From Parasedimentitalea denitrificans (GTDB taxonomy: Bacteria > Pseudomonadota > Alphaproteobacteria > Rhodobacterales > Rhodobacteraceae), in the NCBI RefSeq assembly GCF_011813015.1, contig NZ_QHLQ01000015.1:35939-99938 (forward strand): a stretch of DNA of 64,000 nt, read 5' to 3'. Below the pieces are notes generated by a model, which was given only the letters and a program-made list of their open reading frames with translations, did not search any database and was not told the origin of the DNA. The translations under genes were made by a program, and so were the position numbers. Each line of letters begins with the position of its first letter. The stretch's first letter is position 1. Shown one piece after another: positions 54,122 through 63,870 of the stretch.

Positions 54122-54703
54122 ATGTTTTGGAAGAGCACACACCTTTTTGCAGCCTGTATATTATTGCTTCCCAGCTTCGCCCAAAGCGCAACTGTTGTTC
54201 CTTTGACCACGGGAACGGACTGGAGTGAATTCAGGTTCGATATTGGCTTGGGCGGCGGCGAGTGGCGCGATACAAATGATATCCCTAAAGGCGGTGCTCC
54301 TGGGGTAGTATCATTTTCGGTAAATCTGCGTTCCGCCGCATATCTTCAGGTTACTGACGCATTCCTATCCGGCGATATTTTCGAAGTATTTTCAAATGGG
54401 AAGTCTCTTGGGCACACCTCCTCACCTGTTCGTAGCTTGGTCGATGACTACATAGGAGACGATTATTCAGCCGCCGTAACAAATGCTAGCTATAGTTCCG
54501 GCCAGTGGCTTCTTGAGGCAGGGACCCACACGATAACGGGCTTTGTCACCTCTCAACCACAAATGCGCGGGCGCGCAGCGCTTCGAGTCGTCGATGTATC
54601 AGCGGTTCCACTGCCAGGTGGCATGGTCCTCCTGCTGGGTGCAGGTGCAGCACTTGGTGCCGCACGCCGCCGTAAATCCAAAGCTAGGGGGGCAAACTCA
54701 TGA
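54122..54703 (+). CDS. Exported protein with VPLPGG-type C-terminal sorting signal
   Basis: 193 residues. Signal peptide (STHLFAACILLLPSFAQSA), a beta-sandwich-like middle (TDWSEFRFDIGLGGGEW, YLQVTDAFLSGDIFEVF), and a tripartite C-terminus: VSAVPLPGGMVLLLGAGAALGAARRRK. That is the VPLPA-CTERM pattern of motif, membrane helix and Arg cluster, recognised by exosortase-type enzymes in Rhodobacterales. No exosortase gene lies in the window. The next gene overlaps by four bases. The predicted location is the cell surface or exopolymer. Confidence 0.85.
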   Translation: MFWKSTHLFAACILLLPSFAQSATVVPLTTGTDWSEFRFDIGLGGGEWRDTNDIPKGGAPGVVSFSVNLRSAAYLQVTDAFLSGDIFEVFSNGKSLGHTSSPVRSLVDDYIGDDYSAAVTNASYSSGQWLLEAGTHTITGFVTSQPQMRGRAALRVVDVSAVPLPGGMVLLLGAGAALGAARRRKSKARGANS

Positions 54704-55194
54704 TTGCGTTTCAAAAAACAGCAACAGTTGCCTTTGCGCTTGTAGTGTCACTAGGAGCGGCAGACAGTGTGAGTGCGATAGAGAATTCGCAGGTTTGCAA
54801 CGCTGGATATGCACGCCAAACGCTCAAATCGGGAGATTACACTCAACTGTGCGGCTGCACGGCTGTCTCTACGTCGTTTATCCGCAGAGTTCAGCGACAT
54901 AGCGGATTTGAAGAGGTCCTGAGTGTCACATCAAGCAGCTGCCCCCCTTTGGCGGATGTCTTGACCAATATTGTCACCGCGACAACCAGACCTTTCCAAG
55001 GACCAGGCGGGCGGTCCTGTGACGAAAGTGACGGACCATGTGGCGAAGAAAGGGAGGTTTCCTATCCAACGCCGAACACAACAAGTTCGACACCAGAACC
55101 ATCCGATCCATCGCCGGAACCGACCGACCCGTCACCTGAGCCAAATGATCCAACGCCGGAGCCAACTGAACCTGAATTGGACAACGGCTGGTAA
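54700..55194 (+). CDS. Exported Cys-containing protein with Pro/Glu repeat tail
   Basis: 164 residues with a signal peptide (TATVAFALVVSLGAADSVSA), a cysteine-bearing middle (SQVCNAGYARQ, TQLCGCTAV, SSSCPPLADV) and a C-terminal tail of about five repeats of the type (S/D)P(S/T)PEPT. Such tails are often extended cell-wall or surface spacers. Start overlaps the upstream sorted protein (ATGA); a strong terminator follows, so the pair forms an operon. Function unknown. Confidence 0.75.
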   Translation: MIAFQKTATVAFALVVSLGAADSVSAIENSQVCNAGYARQTLKSGDYTQLCGCTAVSTSFIRRVQRHSGFEEVLSVTSSSCPPLADVLTNIVTATTRPFQGPGGRSCDESDGPCGEEREVSYPTPNTTSSTPEPSDPSPEPTDPSPEPNDPTPEPTEPELDNGW

Positions 55195-55201
55195 AAAATG
55201 A

Positions 55202-55229
55202 GGGCAGTGCTAATTCGCACTGCCCTTTT
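55202..55229 (+). terminator. Terminator after the surface-protein pair
   Basis: GGGCAGTGC-TAATTC-GCACTGCCC followed by TTTT. Confidence 0.9.
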
Positions 55230-55294
55230 GATTTTGCGGAACCGATAGCTGCACAGTTGAGCGAAGTTCCGGACTGAATAAAGCTCAAAGAAAC

Positions 55295-55927
55295 CTAGGT
55301 GGCCGACGCTAGTCGCACCCATCCTGTGGGCTTTTTTGGGTTTTGCATGCGTAGGAAAATGTAGCCTGTGTCTGACCAAGACTTGATCTGGTCAGTCAAG
55401 TTGTCGAGCACAAAATCACCTTTGTCGGTCCGCACAATGAGCACCGCGTGGCCACGTCGGTTTGTGTCAAGAACAGTTGCAATCAGCAAGGATTGAGCCG
55501 GATACCCCAATCGGATCAAATCCCGTTTCTTGAGAAGTGCGAAATCTTCGCAATCCCCGCCGCGCGCTGTTGGAAGTGTCCATTTCTCTTCAACCCGAAA
55601 CTGAGTTATGTCAGCGACTTCGCGAGTTCTCCGGTTTACGGATCGATTGACTTTGACAATTTCTGCCATATCCGATTTCAGGATTTTTCCGGTCTTTGGG
55701 CTGACCGAACAGGCCCAAGCATTAACTTCGCACAATTGGCGGGCCCCATCTGGAGCCACAACATTACCGCCGGGATTAAGAAAGTTGGACTTCGGCTTTG
55801 CCTGCACAGGAGACACCGAAAGGCCTAGAAGCAATGTAACGCTTACAAACTTGGCGATGTCGCGATGGAACCGACAAATGCCTGCCAAACTCCGCGCCAC
55901 GAGGTGTGTTGTTTGGTTTCTATTCAT
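55295..55927 (-). CDS. Bacterial transglutaminase-like cysteine protease (BTLCP, LapG-like)
   Basis: 210 residues with an N-terminal hydrophobic segment (FVSVTLLLGLSVSPVQA). The family triad is visible: Cys in ARGGDCEDFALLKKRDLI, His in NRRGHAVLIVRT and Asp in FVLDNLTDQI. Proteins of this family include LapG, which cuts surface adhesins in response to c-di-GMP. No LapD or adhesin partner is adjacent, so the role is open, though surface-protein genes lie next door. The ATG at 55927 has AGGGA upstream. Confidence 0.85.
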   Translation of the reverse strand: MNRNQTTHLVARSLAGICRFHRDIAKFVSVTLLLGLSVSPVQAKPKSNFLNPGGNVVAPDGARQLCEVNAWACSVSPKTGKILKSDMAEIVKVNRSVNRRTREVADITQFRVEEKWTLPTARGGDCEDFALLKKRDLIRLGYPAQSLLIATVLDTNRRGHAVLIVRTDKGDFVLDNLTDQIKSWSDTGYIFLRMQNPKKPTGWVRLASAT

Positions 55928-56167
55928 CACAAATTCCCTATATCGGCGACTGACACCGCCGTTAGATCAATAGAATGTGGCAAAATCCTGCCCACATTGC
56001 GGCAGCTATAATTTTATCCAAGTATCTGGCAAACAAATTATCATGACGTAAACAGGTCAACTTTAATGCTGGCGCTACAAGGGCCATGCCCGGTAATCCT
56101 GCACTGGTGCTAGCAATACCTCCTTCGCCGGGGCAATTTGACGCCCTAGATATGGAAATCGCGTTTT

Positions 56168-57013
56168 CTAAATTGCCGCAGCCATTAGCCGATATGTAAT
56201 CTGAGCTGCTGTAAAATCCCAAGCAGCGTTGCCATCCGGGGCCAGCTCGACCACATCCAGACCAACGCATTTGCGGTCTTTCAAGGCGTGTTCGACAAGC
56301 CGTAGTGCCTGGTAGAACCCCAGACCACCCGGGACGGGTGTGCCGGTGGCAGGCATTTGAGAAGGGTCCAGACCGTCGACATCAAACGAGACATAGATCA
56401 AATCGGGGAAGTCATCGGGTAGGTCAACGGCAAGCGTGTTGCTTGTCACTAGATCCTCGGCGTCGCGATAGAAGACATTGTTATGCTCGCGGCTGTCCAC
56501 TTCCTGTTTGCACAGGGCGCGTACGCCAAATTGGGCGATGCGAATGCCCTGTTCGCTGAGCAGATGCATCACTGAGGCATGTGAGTGCTCTTCGCCTTGG
56601 TAGGCGATCCGCAGATCGGCGTGGGCGTCGATTTGGACAATACCAACTGGTTTTCCTAACGCCCGCGCGACCCCCATGGCTGCCCCAAACGACAGAGAGT
56701 GTTCTCCACCCAGCGTGACCGGGATCTTTCCCTCTGTAATCGCGGCCTCGGTGCGTGCGGCAAGGCGTTCCATAACCTCTGGCAACGGGCCGCCGCAGTC
56801 TACTGGACTTTCAGTAAAAATACCGCGTGCGCAAGGTTCAGCCCCGTTGCACAGGCGTTCCAGCTCGTTGCTGGCATCCAGAATGGCCTGTGGGCCATGT
56901 TTGGTCCCTGCCCCATACGACACAGTGCGCTCCAGTGGCATCGGGATCACCCGGAACAGAGCGTCTGCGCTGCGTTCTGCGCTGGTCAATTCGCTGTCTA
57001 GGAAGATGCTCAT
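56168..57013 (-). CDS. speB: Agmatinase
   Basis: 281 residues, ureohydrolase family. It hydrolyses agmatine to putrescine and urea with a binuclear manganese centre: GGEHSLSFGA, VQIDAHADLRIAYQGEEHSHAS and YVSFDVDGLDPSQMP carry the metal ligands. It is last in the polyamine operon, one base after the nspC stop, and uses the agmatine made by SpeA. Confidence 0.94.
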   Translation of the reverse strand: MSIFLDSELTSAERSADALFRVIPMPLERTVSYGAGTKHGPQAILDASNELERLCNGAEPCARGIFTESPVDCGGPLPEVMERLAARTEAAITEGKIPVTLGGEHSLSFGAAMGVARALGKPVGIVQIDAHADLRIAYQGEEHSHASVMHLLSEQGIRIAQFGVRALCKQEVDSREHNNVFYRDAEDLVTSNTLAVDLPDDFPDLIYVSFDVDGLDPSQMPATGTPVPGGLGFYQALRLVEHALKDRKCVGLDVVELAPDGNAAWDFTAAQITYRLMAAAI

Positions 57014-57014
57014 A

Positions 57015-58178
57015 TCATGAAAGCCTGTTTCTGAAGTCGTCGTAGGAAAACTCTCGCACCATCGTCAGTGCATCGGTTTCTGAATTCCACAGGGCAATGG
57101 TCGGCAGAGCGACGCCGTTGAAGGTATTGGTTTTGACCATCGAGTAATGCGCCTGATCCAGAAATGCGAAGCGGTCGCCGATGTTGAGGGGTTGCGCCCG
57201 CGCATAATCGCCAATCACGTCGCCAGCCAGACAGGAAGGGCCGCCAAACCTATACATTCGACCATCTGTGACCTCATCCAGCATCGCCGGACGATACGGG
57301 GCTTCGATAACGTCAGGCATGTGGCAGGTGGCCGAGATATCAGTGATGGCGAGGTCGATTTGGTTTTGTGGCAGGTCGAGGATTTCGCCGACCAGAATGC
57401 CAGCATCCAGCGCCACCGCCTCTCCCGGTTCCAAATAGATTTCTAGGCCAGTTCGGGCTCGTAAATCGGTAATAAATGTAATCAGCGCGTCGCGATCATA
57501 GTCGGCTCGGGTAATGTGGTGACCACCGCCGAAGTTCAGCCATTTCAACTGGCCCAGATAGGGGGTGATGCGGTCTTCGATAGCCCCCCATGTGTGCGCC
57601 AAGGGTTCGAAACCTTGCTCGCAGAGCGTATGCATGTGCAGCCCATCGACGCCTTTCAGAGATGCAAGATCAAGCTGGGAAATCGGCATCCCCAATCGAG
57701 ACCCCGGTGCACAGGGGTCGTATTTGGGGATCTCACCTTCGGAATGTTCCGGATTGATCCGCAAGCCCACATGAACTGGTCGGCCCGAGGCCAGAATATT
57801 TGGGAGAAACCGGTCTTTCTGCGCGACTGAGTTGAAAATCAGGTGATCTGAGAGAGAAATGATCTGGTCGATTTCGCTGGCTTTGTAGCCTGCGCAATAG
57901 GTGACGACGGTGCCGCCATATTCCTCGCGCGCGAGGCGGGCCTCAAACAGGCCCGAGGCACAGGTGCCACTTAGATAACGGCGCACCAATGGAGCCAATG
58001 AGAACATCGAGAACGCCTTGAGCGCCGAGAGCACCTGCGCACCGGATTGGTCGGCAACATCCCTAAGGATCGCGAGGTTGCGTTCGACTGCAACCTCATC
58101 GACCACAAAGCAAGGGCTGGGAACACAGCTCAGATCAAAGCGCTTAAACGCTCCTGCGTCCCCAGCCTGGGTTTGCAT
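57015..58178 (-). CDS. nspC: Carboxynorspermidine/carboxyspermidine decarboxylase
   Basis: 387 residues, alanine-racemase-fold PLP decarboxylase. The PLP lysine is in VLSALKAFSMFSLA; GLHMHTLCEQ, LNFGGGHHITR and YLEPGEAVALDAG are typical; the active-site cysteine lies in FGGPSCLAGDVIGDY. It decarboxylates carboxyspermidine to spermidine. The start at 58178 is an ATG; an upstream TTG is possible. Placed between the dehydrogenase and speB. Confidence 0.93.
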   Translation of the reverse strand: MQTQAGDAGAFKRFDLSCVPSPCFVVDEVAVERNLAILRDVADQSGAQVLSALKAFSMFSLAPLVRRYLSGTCASGLFEARLAREEYGGTVVTYCAGYKASEIDQIISLSDHLIFNSVAQKDRFLPNILASGRPVHVGLRINPEHSEGEIPKYDPCAPGSRLGMPISQLDLASLKGVDGLHMHTLCEQGFEPLAHTWGAIEDRITPYLGQLKWLNFGGGHHITRADYDRDALITFITDLRARTGLEIYLEPGEAVALDAGILVGEILDLPQNQIDLAITDISATCHMPDVIEAPYRPAMLDEVTDGRMYRFGGPSCLAGDVIGDYARAQPLNIGDRFAFLDQAHYSMVKTNTFNGVALPTIALWNSETDALTMVREFSYDDFRNRLS

Positions 58179-58193
58179 CACTTCTGCCAAGGT

Positions 58194-59405
58194 TCAGAAC
58201 TCTACCGGGCCGTCGAGTTCATGTACCTGCCAAGGCAGACCGTGTTCGTTCAGCATGTCCATGAAGTTGTCTGGGTCCAGCTGTTCCATGTTCCACACAC
58301 CTGGCTGGTTCCAGTTGCCCTTTAGCACCTGAGCCGCACCAATCATCGCAGGAACACCGGTGGTATAGGACACGGCCTGACTGCCCACTTCGGCGTAACA
58401 TTCCTCATGATCGCAGATATTGTAGATGTAGTAGGTCTTCTCGCCACTGCCGTCTTTGGACTGCCCTGTGGCGATATCACCAATACAGGCCTTGCCCTTG
58501 GTCAGTTCACCCAGATCGCTGGGATCAGGTAGAAGCGTGGTCAGGAACTTGATCGGGATGATTTCCTGACCTTCGTGCATCACTGGCTCAATCCCTGTCA
58601 TGCCAACATTCTGAAGCACTTTGGCATGCATGATGTAGGCATCACCAAAGGTCATCCAGAACCGTGCGCGTTCGATCTCGGGGAAGTGGGTCGAGAGCGA
58701 TTCCAGTTCCTCGTGATACATCAGGTACATGTTCTTGGGGCCAATGCCGGGAAAATCGTATTCGACCTTGTGGGTCATTGCCGGGGATGGCTGCCACGCA
58801 CCATTTTCCCAATGGCGGGCCTCGGCCAAGACTTCGCGCAGGTTGATTTCAGGATTGAAGTTGGTGGCAAAGGCCTGACCGTTGTCACCGCCATTGGCAT
58901 CCAGAATATCGATCTGGCGGATGGTGTCCAGTTTGTGCTTTCGCAGCCATGTCGCGAATACCGAAGTAACTCCTGGATCGAAACCAGAGCCCAGAATGGC
59001 GGTCAGGCCAGCGGCCTTGAACTTGTCCTGATAGGCCCACTGCCAGTGATACTCAAACTTGGCGACATCCTCGGGTTCATAGTTAGCAGTATCCAGATAG
59101 TTGATACCGGCCTCTAGACAGGCATCCATCAGTTTCAGATCCTGATAGGGCAGCGCCAGATTGACCAGCAGTTCAGCACCGGTCTCGCGGATCAAGGCCA
59201 CCACAGCGGGCACATCCATGGCGTCTACTTCTGCTGTGCGGATATCGACACCGGTACGGGATTTCACTGCCGCAGCAATGTCATCGCATTTGAACTTGCG
59301 TCGTGATGCCAGCGTGATCTCGGTGAAAATATCCGAGTTCATAGCCATCTTATGTACGGCCGCAGAGGATACCCCGCCCGCGCCGATCACCAGTGTTTTA
59401 CCCAT
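58194..59405 (-). CDS. Carboxynorspermidine/carboxyspermidine dehydrogenase (saccharopine dehydrogenase-like)
   Basis: 403 residues. It condenses putrescine with aspartate semialdehyde and reduces the product to carboxyspermidine. Rossmann start TLVIGAGGVSSAAVHKMA; INYLDTANYEPEDVAKFEYHWQW and LGSGFDPGVTSVFATWL are typical of the LYS1-type enzymes beside nspC. The ATG at 59405 follows GGAGAGAAAACC. Directly downstream of speA. Confidence 0.9.
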   Translation of the reverse strand: MGKTLVIGAGGVSSAAVHKMAMNSDIFTEITLASRRKFKCDDIAAAVKSRTGVDIRTAEVDAMDVPAVVALIRETGAELLVNLALPYQDLKLMDACLEAGINYLDTANYEPEDVAKFEYHWQWAYQDKFKAAGLTAILGSGFDPGVTSVFATWLRKHKLDTIRQIDILDANGGDNGQAFATNFNPEINLREVLAEARHWENGAWQPSPAMTHKVEYDFPGIGPKNMYLMYHEELESLSTHFPEIERARFWMTFGDAYIMHAKVLQNVGMTGIEPVMHEGQEIIPIKFLTTLLPDPSDLGELTKGKACIGDIATGQSKDGSGEKTYYIYNICDHEECYAEVGSQAVSYTTGVPAMIGAAQVLKGNWNQPGVWNMEQLDPDNFMDMLNEHGLPWQVHELDGPVEF

Positions 59406-59427
59406 GGTTTTCTCTCCAGATGAGTGT

Positions 59428-61344
59428 TTATTCATAGTAGGTATAGCCGTTTATGCTGTCGCGATACGCGGCCATTAGGGTTTTTCGGTCTTTGGCGTCC
59501 AGACGGTTTTCCGAAATCGCCTGATCAATCAGCTTGCGAAACGCCGCGACACAGTCACGTGGGTCATATTCAACGTAGGACAGGACCTCGGCAATTGTAT
59601 CGCCTTCCTGTTCGTGCAGCAGGTCAAAACTGGCATCATTGCGCAGCTCAATCGTGGCGATGTTGGTATCGCCAAACAGATTGTGCAAGTCGCCTAGCGT
59701 TTCCTGATAGGCCCCCACGAAAAAGGCCCCGATGTAATAGGGCTGCGTGTCATCCAGCGTATGCACGGGCAAGGAACGCGACACGCCGTCGGCCAGAATA
59801 AAGCTGTCGATTTTGCCGTCCGAGTCGCAGGTGATATCGGACAGGACGGCCCGTCTGTCCGGTGTCTCGTTCAATTTTTGTAACGGTACAACCGGATGCA
59901 ATTGATCGATGGCCCAGACATCAGGCAGCGACTGAAACAGGGAAAAGTTGCAGTGGTAGATATCTGCCAGCTTTTCAAGATGTGCATCAATTTCGGGAGC
60001 CGTTCCGACTGCTGGTGCGATTTGCTTTATCTTGGACATCAGATGCAGATAAATCCGTTCGCTCCGCGCCATCTGACGTAGATCTATATAGCCACGGCGA
60101 AACAGAGCCCGCAGCTCGTTGCGATAGAATGTCGCGTCATTCAGGCATTCCTGTAGACGATCCTGGCTTAGGTACTCTGCAATTGCGGCAAGGTCCGCGA
60201 CCAGATGGTGGTCATCGGCATCAGGCTCTGGGGCGGAATGGGCGTCATACAGGGTTGCTTCCAGCACATTGAAGATCAGCATCGAGGAGGTGGCAACAAC
60301 GGCCCGTCCGCTTTCTGTTACCAGCGTCGGATGCTCTAACCCGGCTTCGTCCAGCGCGTAAGAAACGGTTTCCACAACATTGGCGCAGTATTCGGCCACC
60401 GAGTAATTGATCGAATTCTCAGCAGCCGTTTTTTCGCCAGTATAGTCCACCCCAAGACCACCACCCAGATCGAGGTGAGTTAGTGGCACACCTTCGCGGG
60501 ATAGTTCGATAAAGTACCGGCAGGCCTCTCCGGCGGCGCGGCGTACATCGTTCACATCAGGGATCTGCGAGCCGAGGTGCGAGTGCTGGAGTTTTAGGCA
60601 ATGCAGCAAGTTAGCTTCGCGGAGGCGATCAACAACCGAAACCAATTGGTCGGTAGGCATGCCAAAGGTGGACCTATCACCAGAGCTTTCAGCCCAATTG
60701 CCGCTTATCTGGTTGCTTAATTTGACGCGGACACCCAACAGCGGTTCTTGGCCCAGTTCGGCGACAACCTCTAGAACGGTCTCCAGTTCTTTTGGGCTTT
60801 CCAAAACGATGACGGTGTTGAACCCGAGTTTGCGCGACAGAATTGCAAGGCGGATGAATTCGGCATCTTTCACACCGTTACAAACGATTAGCGCATCCTT
60901 GGCCAGAGTGTGCGCCAGTGCGATCACCAGCTCTGGCTTTGATCCGGCCTCTAACCCATAGGAATACGGGCGGCCAAATTCAACAATTCGATCAATGACT
61001 TGCGCCTGTTGATTCACCTTGATCGGGAAGACCCCACGATATTGTCCCTTGTACCCCGCCCGAGAAATGGCAGCGGCAAAGTTGTCGTTTATGCTGCGGA
61101 TCCCTTGCTCTAGAAACGAACTGACGCGCAGCAGCAATGGCGAGTGGATACCGCGCTCCTGAAGACCGTGGATGATCGAAGGCAGGCTGACATCCGGTGC
61201 ATCGGGGGCCAACGGATTTTTAAGAGCCAGATCCCCATTGGGTAGAACCGACACAAGGTCCATACCCCATCTGTCGATCGCGTAAACTGCATGTGGCGCT
61301 GTTTCTTGCAATGTCACAGCTGGATCTCCTGAGATGGGATGCAA
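59428..61344 (-). CDS. speA: Biosynthetic arginine decarboxylase
   Basis: 638 residues, PLP fold-type III enzyme that makes agmatine from arginine. The PLP lysine region is GVFPIKVNQQAQVIDR; LDLGGGLGVDYTGEK and the long insert typical of SpeA are present. The C-terminal part carries the active-site cysteine in LSDITCDSDGKIDSF. It is the first gene of the four-gene polyamine operon, giving the route arginine, agmatine, putrescine, carboxyspermidine, spermidine. Confidence 0.95.
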   Translation of the reverse strand: MHPISGDPAVTLQETAPHAVYAIDRWGMDLVSVLPNGDLALKNPLAPDAPDVSLPSIIHGLQERGIHSPLLLRVSSFLEQGIRSINDNFAAAISRAGYKGQYRGVFPIKVNQQAQVIDRIVEFGRPYSYGLEAGSKPELVIALAHTLAKDALIVCNGVKDAEFIRLAILSRKLGFNTVIVLESPKELETVLEVVAELGQEPLLGVRVKLSNQISGNWAESSGDRSTFGMPTDQLVSVVDRLREANLLHCLKLQHSHLGSQIPDVNDVRRAAGEACRYFIELSREGVPLTHLDLGGGLGVDYTGEKTAAENSINYSVAEYCANVVETVSYALDEAGLEHPTLVTESGRAVVATSSMLIFNVLEATLYDAHSAPEPDADDHHLVADLAAIAEYLSQDRLQECLNDATFYRNELRALFRRGYIDLRQMARSERIYLHLMSKIKQIAPAVGTAPEIDAHLEKLADIYHCNFSLFQSLPDVWAIDQLHPVVPLQKLNETPDRRAVLSDITCDSDGKIDSFILADGVSRSLPVHTLDDTQPYYIGAFFVGAYQETLGDLHNLFGDTNIATIELRNDASFDLLHEQEGDTIAEVLSYVEYDPRDCVAAFRKLIDQAISENRLDAKDRKTLMAAYRDSINGYTYYE

Positions 61345-61480
61345 ATGGCACGACTCGTCCGCTGTTTGCTCATATATCTCTGAATATTATTGTCACAAGC
61401 GGAAATTCCAGTCGCAGCACTATTCCTGCTGATGTTCGCGGCACCGCTGACCTAAACCTTGGATGCTAAGACGGGTTTGC

Positions 61481-62746
61481 CTAGGTGGTCGGTTTCATTT
61501 GACCGTTATGGGAAATTCGGCCGATCCCCCAATAGCTGATGGAAACCATTATCGCTGCAGTTGCCAAACACAACGGCAGTCCTCCGATCTGATATGTCAG
61601 CCCAGACAGGACAGTGCCAGTCAATCGACCCGCTGCATTTGCCATGTAGTAAAAGCCAACGTCCATAGTCACCCGTTTGGCATCAGCAAAGGACAGGATC
61701 AGGTAAGAGTGCAGCGAAGAGTTCACGGCGAATACTCCGCCAAACGCCAGTAAACCGATAATAATCGCAGCAGTCAGACCGTTAGATGGACCAGAGGACA
61801 AGAACACGGAAACAGCAAGCACAAGTGGGATACCTACCAGCATGCCAGCCCATAGTCTTGCCTGCCACAACAGGTCCCGCTCAGACTTGGATTTGGCATT
61901 CAGAATTCGAGGGGCACTGCCCTGAACAAATCCATACAGGATCGTCCAGACCGCCATGAAGCTGCCAATCATGAAGAAGGCCCGTTGATTTCCCGCCTCG
62001 GACCCATCTGACAGGACCGCATAGAAATAGATCGGTATGCCGACAACGAACCAGACATCTCTGGCGCCAAACAAAAACAATCGGGCAAAGCTAAGCCAGT
62101 TGATGTTGCTGTTCTTTGACAGCACCTCAGAGAATTTAGCATCTTTGCGGCCGCCGGTTAGTCCTGATGGTCGTGCGCTAATCAAGGCAAACAGGATAAG
62201 CATCAGAACCGCAGCCATCGCCATGATGGAGGGAACAAAGCCAAAGGCGCCCAGTAGCCCTGCCCCCAGCAAGAACCCCAATCCTTTCACCGCGTTCTTC
62301 GATCCGGTTAGAAATGCAACCCATTTGAACAGACCGCCGCCTTCGGCCGGGGCAAGCAGTTTCACGGCACTTTTGGAACTCATCTTGGCCAGATCCTTGG
62401 CGACACCTGACAGCCCCTGCACGGACATCACAAAGACAACGGAGGCCGAGATTCCCCATGCCGGATCAAGTTGCGCCAATAGCAACAAGGCAATCACCTG
62501 CAGACCTAACCCGGCATAGAGCGTTGTCATCAGGCCAAACCGGGCCGCAATCCAACCAGCCGACAGATTGGTGACAACACCCGCTATTTCGTACAGGACA
62601 AACAGATAGGCCAGTTGAACCGGTGAAAAGCCAAGCGTGTGAAAGTGCAGCAGGACCAGCATCCGCAAGGCCCCGTCGGTCAGCATAAAGGCCCAATATG
62701 CGGCGGTCACCGCAATATAGGCCTTAACCCCTGCAGGGCGTGTCAC
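61481..62746 (-). CDS. arsJ: ArsJ organoarsenical efflux transporter (MFS)
   Basis: 421 residues with about twelve membrane segments. The beginning [31 protein letters not shown] is characteristic of ArsJ, and [18 protein letters not shown] and [15 protein letters not shown] also fit. It exports 1-arseno-3-phosphoglycerate made by the coupled GAPDH, giving arsenate resistance. The start overlaps the GAPDH stop by four bases (ATGA). Confidence 0.93.
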   Translation of the reverse strand: MTRPAGVKAYIAVTAAYWAFMLTDGALRMLVLLHFHTLGFSPVQLAYLFVLYEIAGVVTNLSAGWIAARFGLMTTLYAGLGLQVIALLLLAQLDPAWGISASVVFVMSVQGLSGVAKDLAKMSSKSAVKLLAPAEGGGLFKWVAFLTGSKNAVKGLGFLLGAGLLGAFGFVPSIMAMAAVLMLILFALISARPSGLTGGRKDAKFSEVLSKNSNINWLSFARLFLFGARDVWFVVGIPIYFYAVLSDGSEAGNQRAFFMIGSFMAVWTILYGFVQGSAPRILNAKSKSERDLLWQARLWAGMLVGIPLVLAVSVFLSSGPSNGLTAAIIIGLLAFGGVFAVNSSLHSYLILSFADAKRVTMDVGFYYMANAAGRLTGTVLSGLTYQIGGLPLCLATAAIMVSISYWGIGRISHNGQMKPTT

Positions 62747-63741
62747 AGCGCGTTACCGACCATCAGGGCCACATCCACCAAACGATGGGCATAGCCATAC
62801 TCATTGTCATACCAGGCATAGACCTTTAGCTGCGTTCCGTTCACCACCATGGTCGACGGCGCATCAATGATACTGCTGCGTCTGTCATTGGTATAATCCG
62901 ACGACACCAAAGGCCGGGTTTCATATCCCAGAATTCCCTTCAGAGCCCCTTTGGAGGCCTGTTCAAACAGTGCGTTCACCTCTTCCACCGTGGTGTCACG
63001 CTCCATCTCAAAAACGCAATCGGTGATGGACGCATTCAGCAACGGCACCCGAACCGCATGACCGTTCAGTTTTCCTGCAAGTTCGGGATAGATCAAAGTG
63101 ATCGCCGTTGCCGACCCTGTTGTGGTCGGGATCAGGTTGGTTAGGGCCGAGCGCGCGCGCCGCAGGTCCTTTGCCGGGCGGTCAATGATGGTCTGTGTAT
63201 TGGTCACATCATGGATCGTTGTGATCGAGCCATGCTTGATGCCAATCCCTTCCATCAGAACCTTGACCACCGGGGCCAGACAATTGGTGGTGCAGCTTGC
63301 TGCGGTAATGATTTGATGCGTATCAGGGTCAAATTCTCCCTCATTCACCCCATAAACAATATTGGCGGTTGGACCATCCTTGACTGGGGCTGAAACAACT
63401 ACCTTCTTAACACCGGCGGCAAAATACGGGGCCAGACTCGCCTCCGTCTTGAATGCGCCGGTGCAGTCAATCACCACATCCACGCCATCTAGCGGCAGTT
63501 CCGCCAGGTTTCTGGTACAGGTGACGGGGATACGCACATCATCGATCCAGATCGATGTTTCATCGGCGGAAAATTCAGCAGGCCAGCGGCCATGAACACT
63601 GTCGAACTCCAACAAATGCGCATGCATTTCCGGGTCGCCGACGGCATCATTTATAAACGCCAGTTCCGCGCCACTTTCCAACAAGGGACGCAATGCAAGT
63701 TTTCCCATACGGCCGAGGCCGTTCAAAGCATACACCGTCAT
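62743..63741 (-). CDS. ArsJ-associated glyceraldehyde-3-phosphate dehydrogenase
   Basis: 332 residues, GAPDH fold: NAD-binding [17 protein letters not shown], catalytic Cys in [15 protein letters not shown], and [20 protein letters not shown] and [14 protein letters not shown]. It is distinct from the housekeeping enzyme, whose start is usually INGFGRIGR. Next to ArsJ it would use arsenate to make the unstable 1-arseno-3-phosphoglycerate for export. No ArsR gene lies within the 260 bp that remain to the window edge. Confidence 0.92.
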   Translation of the reverse strand: MTVYALNGLGRMGKLALRPLLESGAELAFINDAVGDPEMHAHLLEFDSVHGRWPAEFSADETSIWIDDVRIPVTCTRNLAELPLDGVDVVIDCTGAFKTEASLAPYFAAGVKKVVVSAPVKDGPTANIVYGVNEGEFDPDTHQIITAASCTTNCLAPVVKVLMEGIGIKHGSITTIHDVTNTQTIIDRPAKDLRRARSALTNLIPTTTGSATAITLIYPELAGKLNGHAVRVPLLNASITDCVFEMERDTTVEEVNALFEQASKGALKGILGYETRPLVSSDYTNDRRSSIIDAPSTMVVNGTQLKVYAWYDNEYGYAHRLVDVALMVGNAL

Positions 63742-63870
63742 GTTCTCAGATATCCCGCATTGATTAAGTCACTCAGCGCCAAGAGGCGTTCAGAACGTAT
63801 ACATTTCACATTCTATGAGTACAGAAATCGCAATTCCAAGACAAATGAAGCTTTTGTAACGCCGCCGCCC

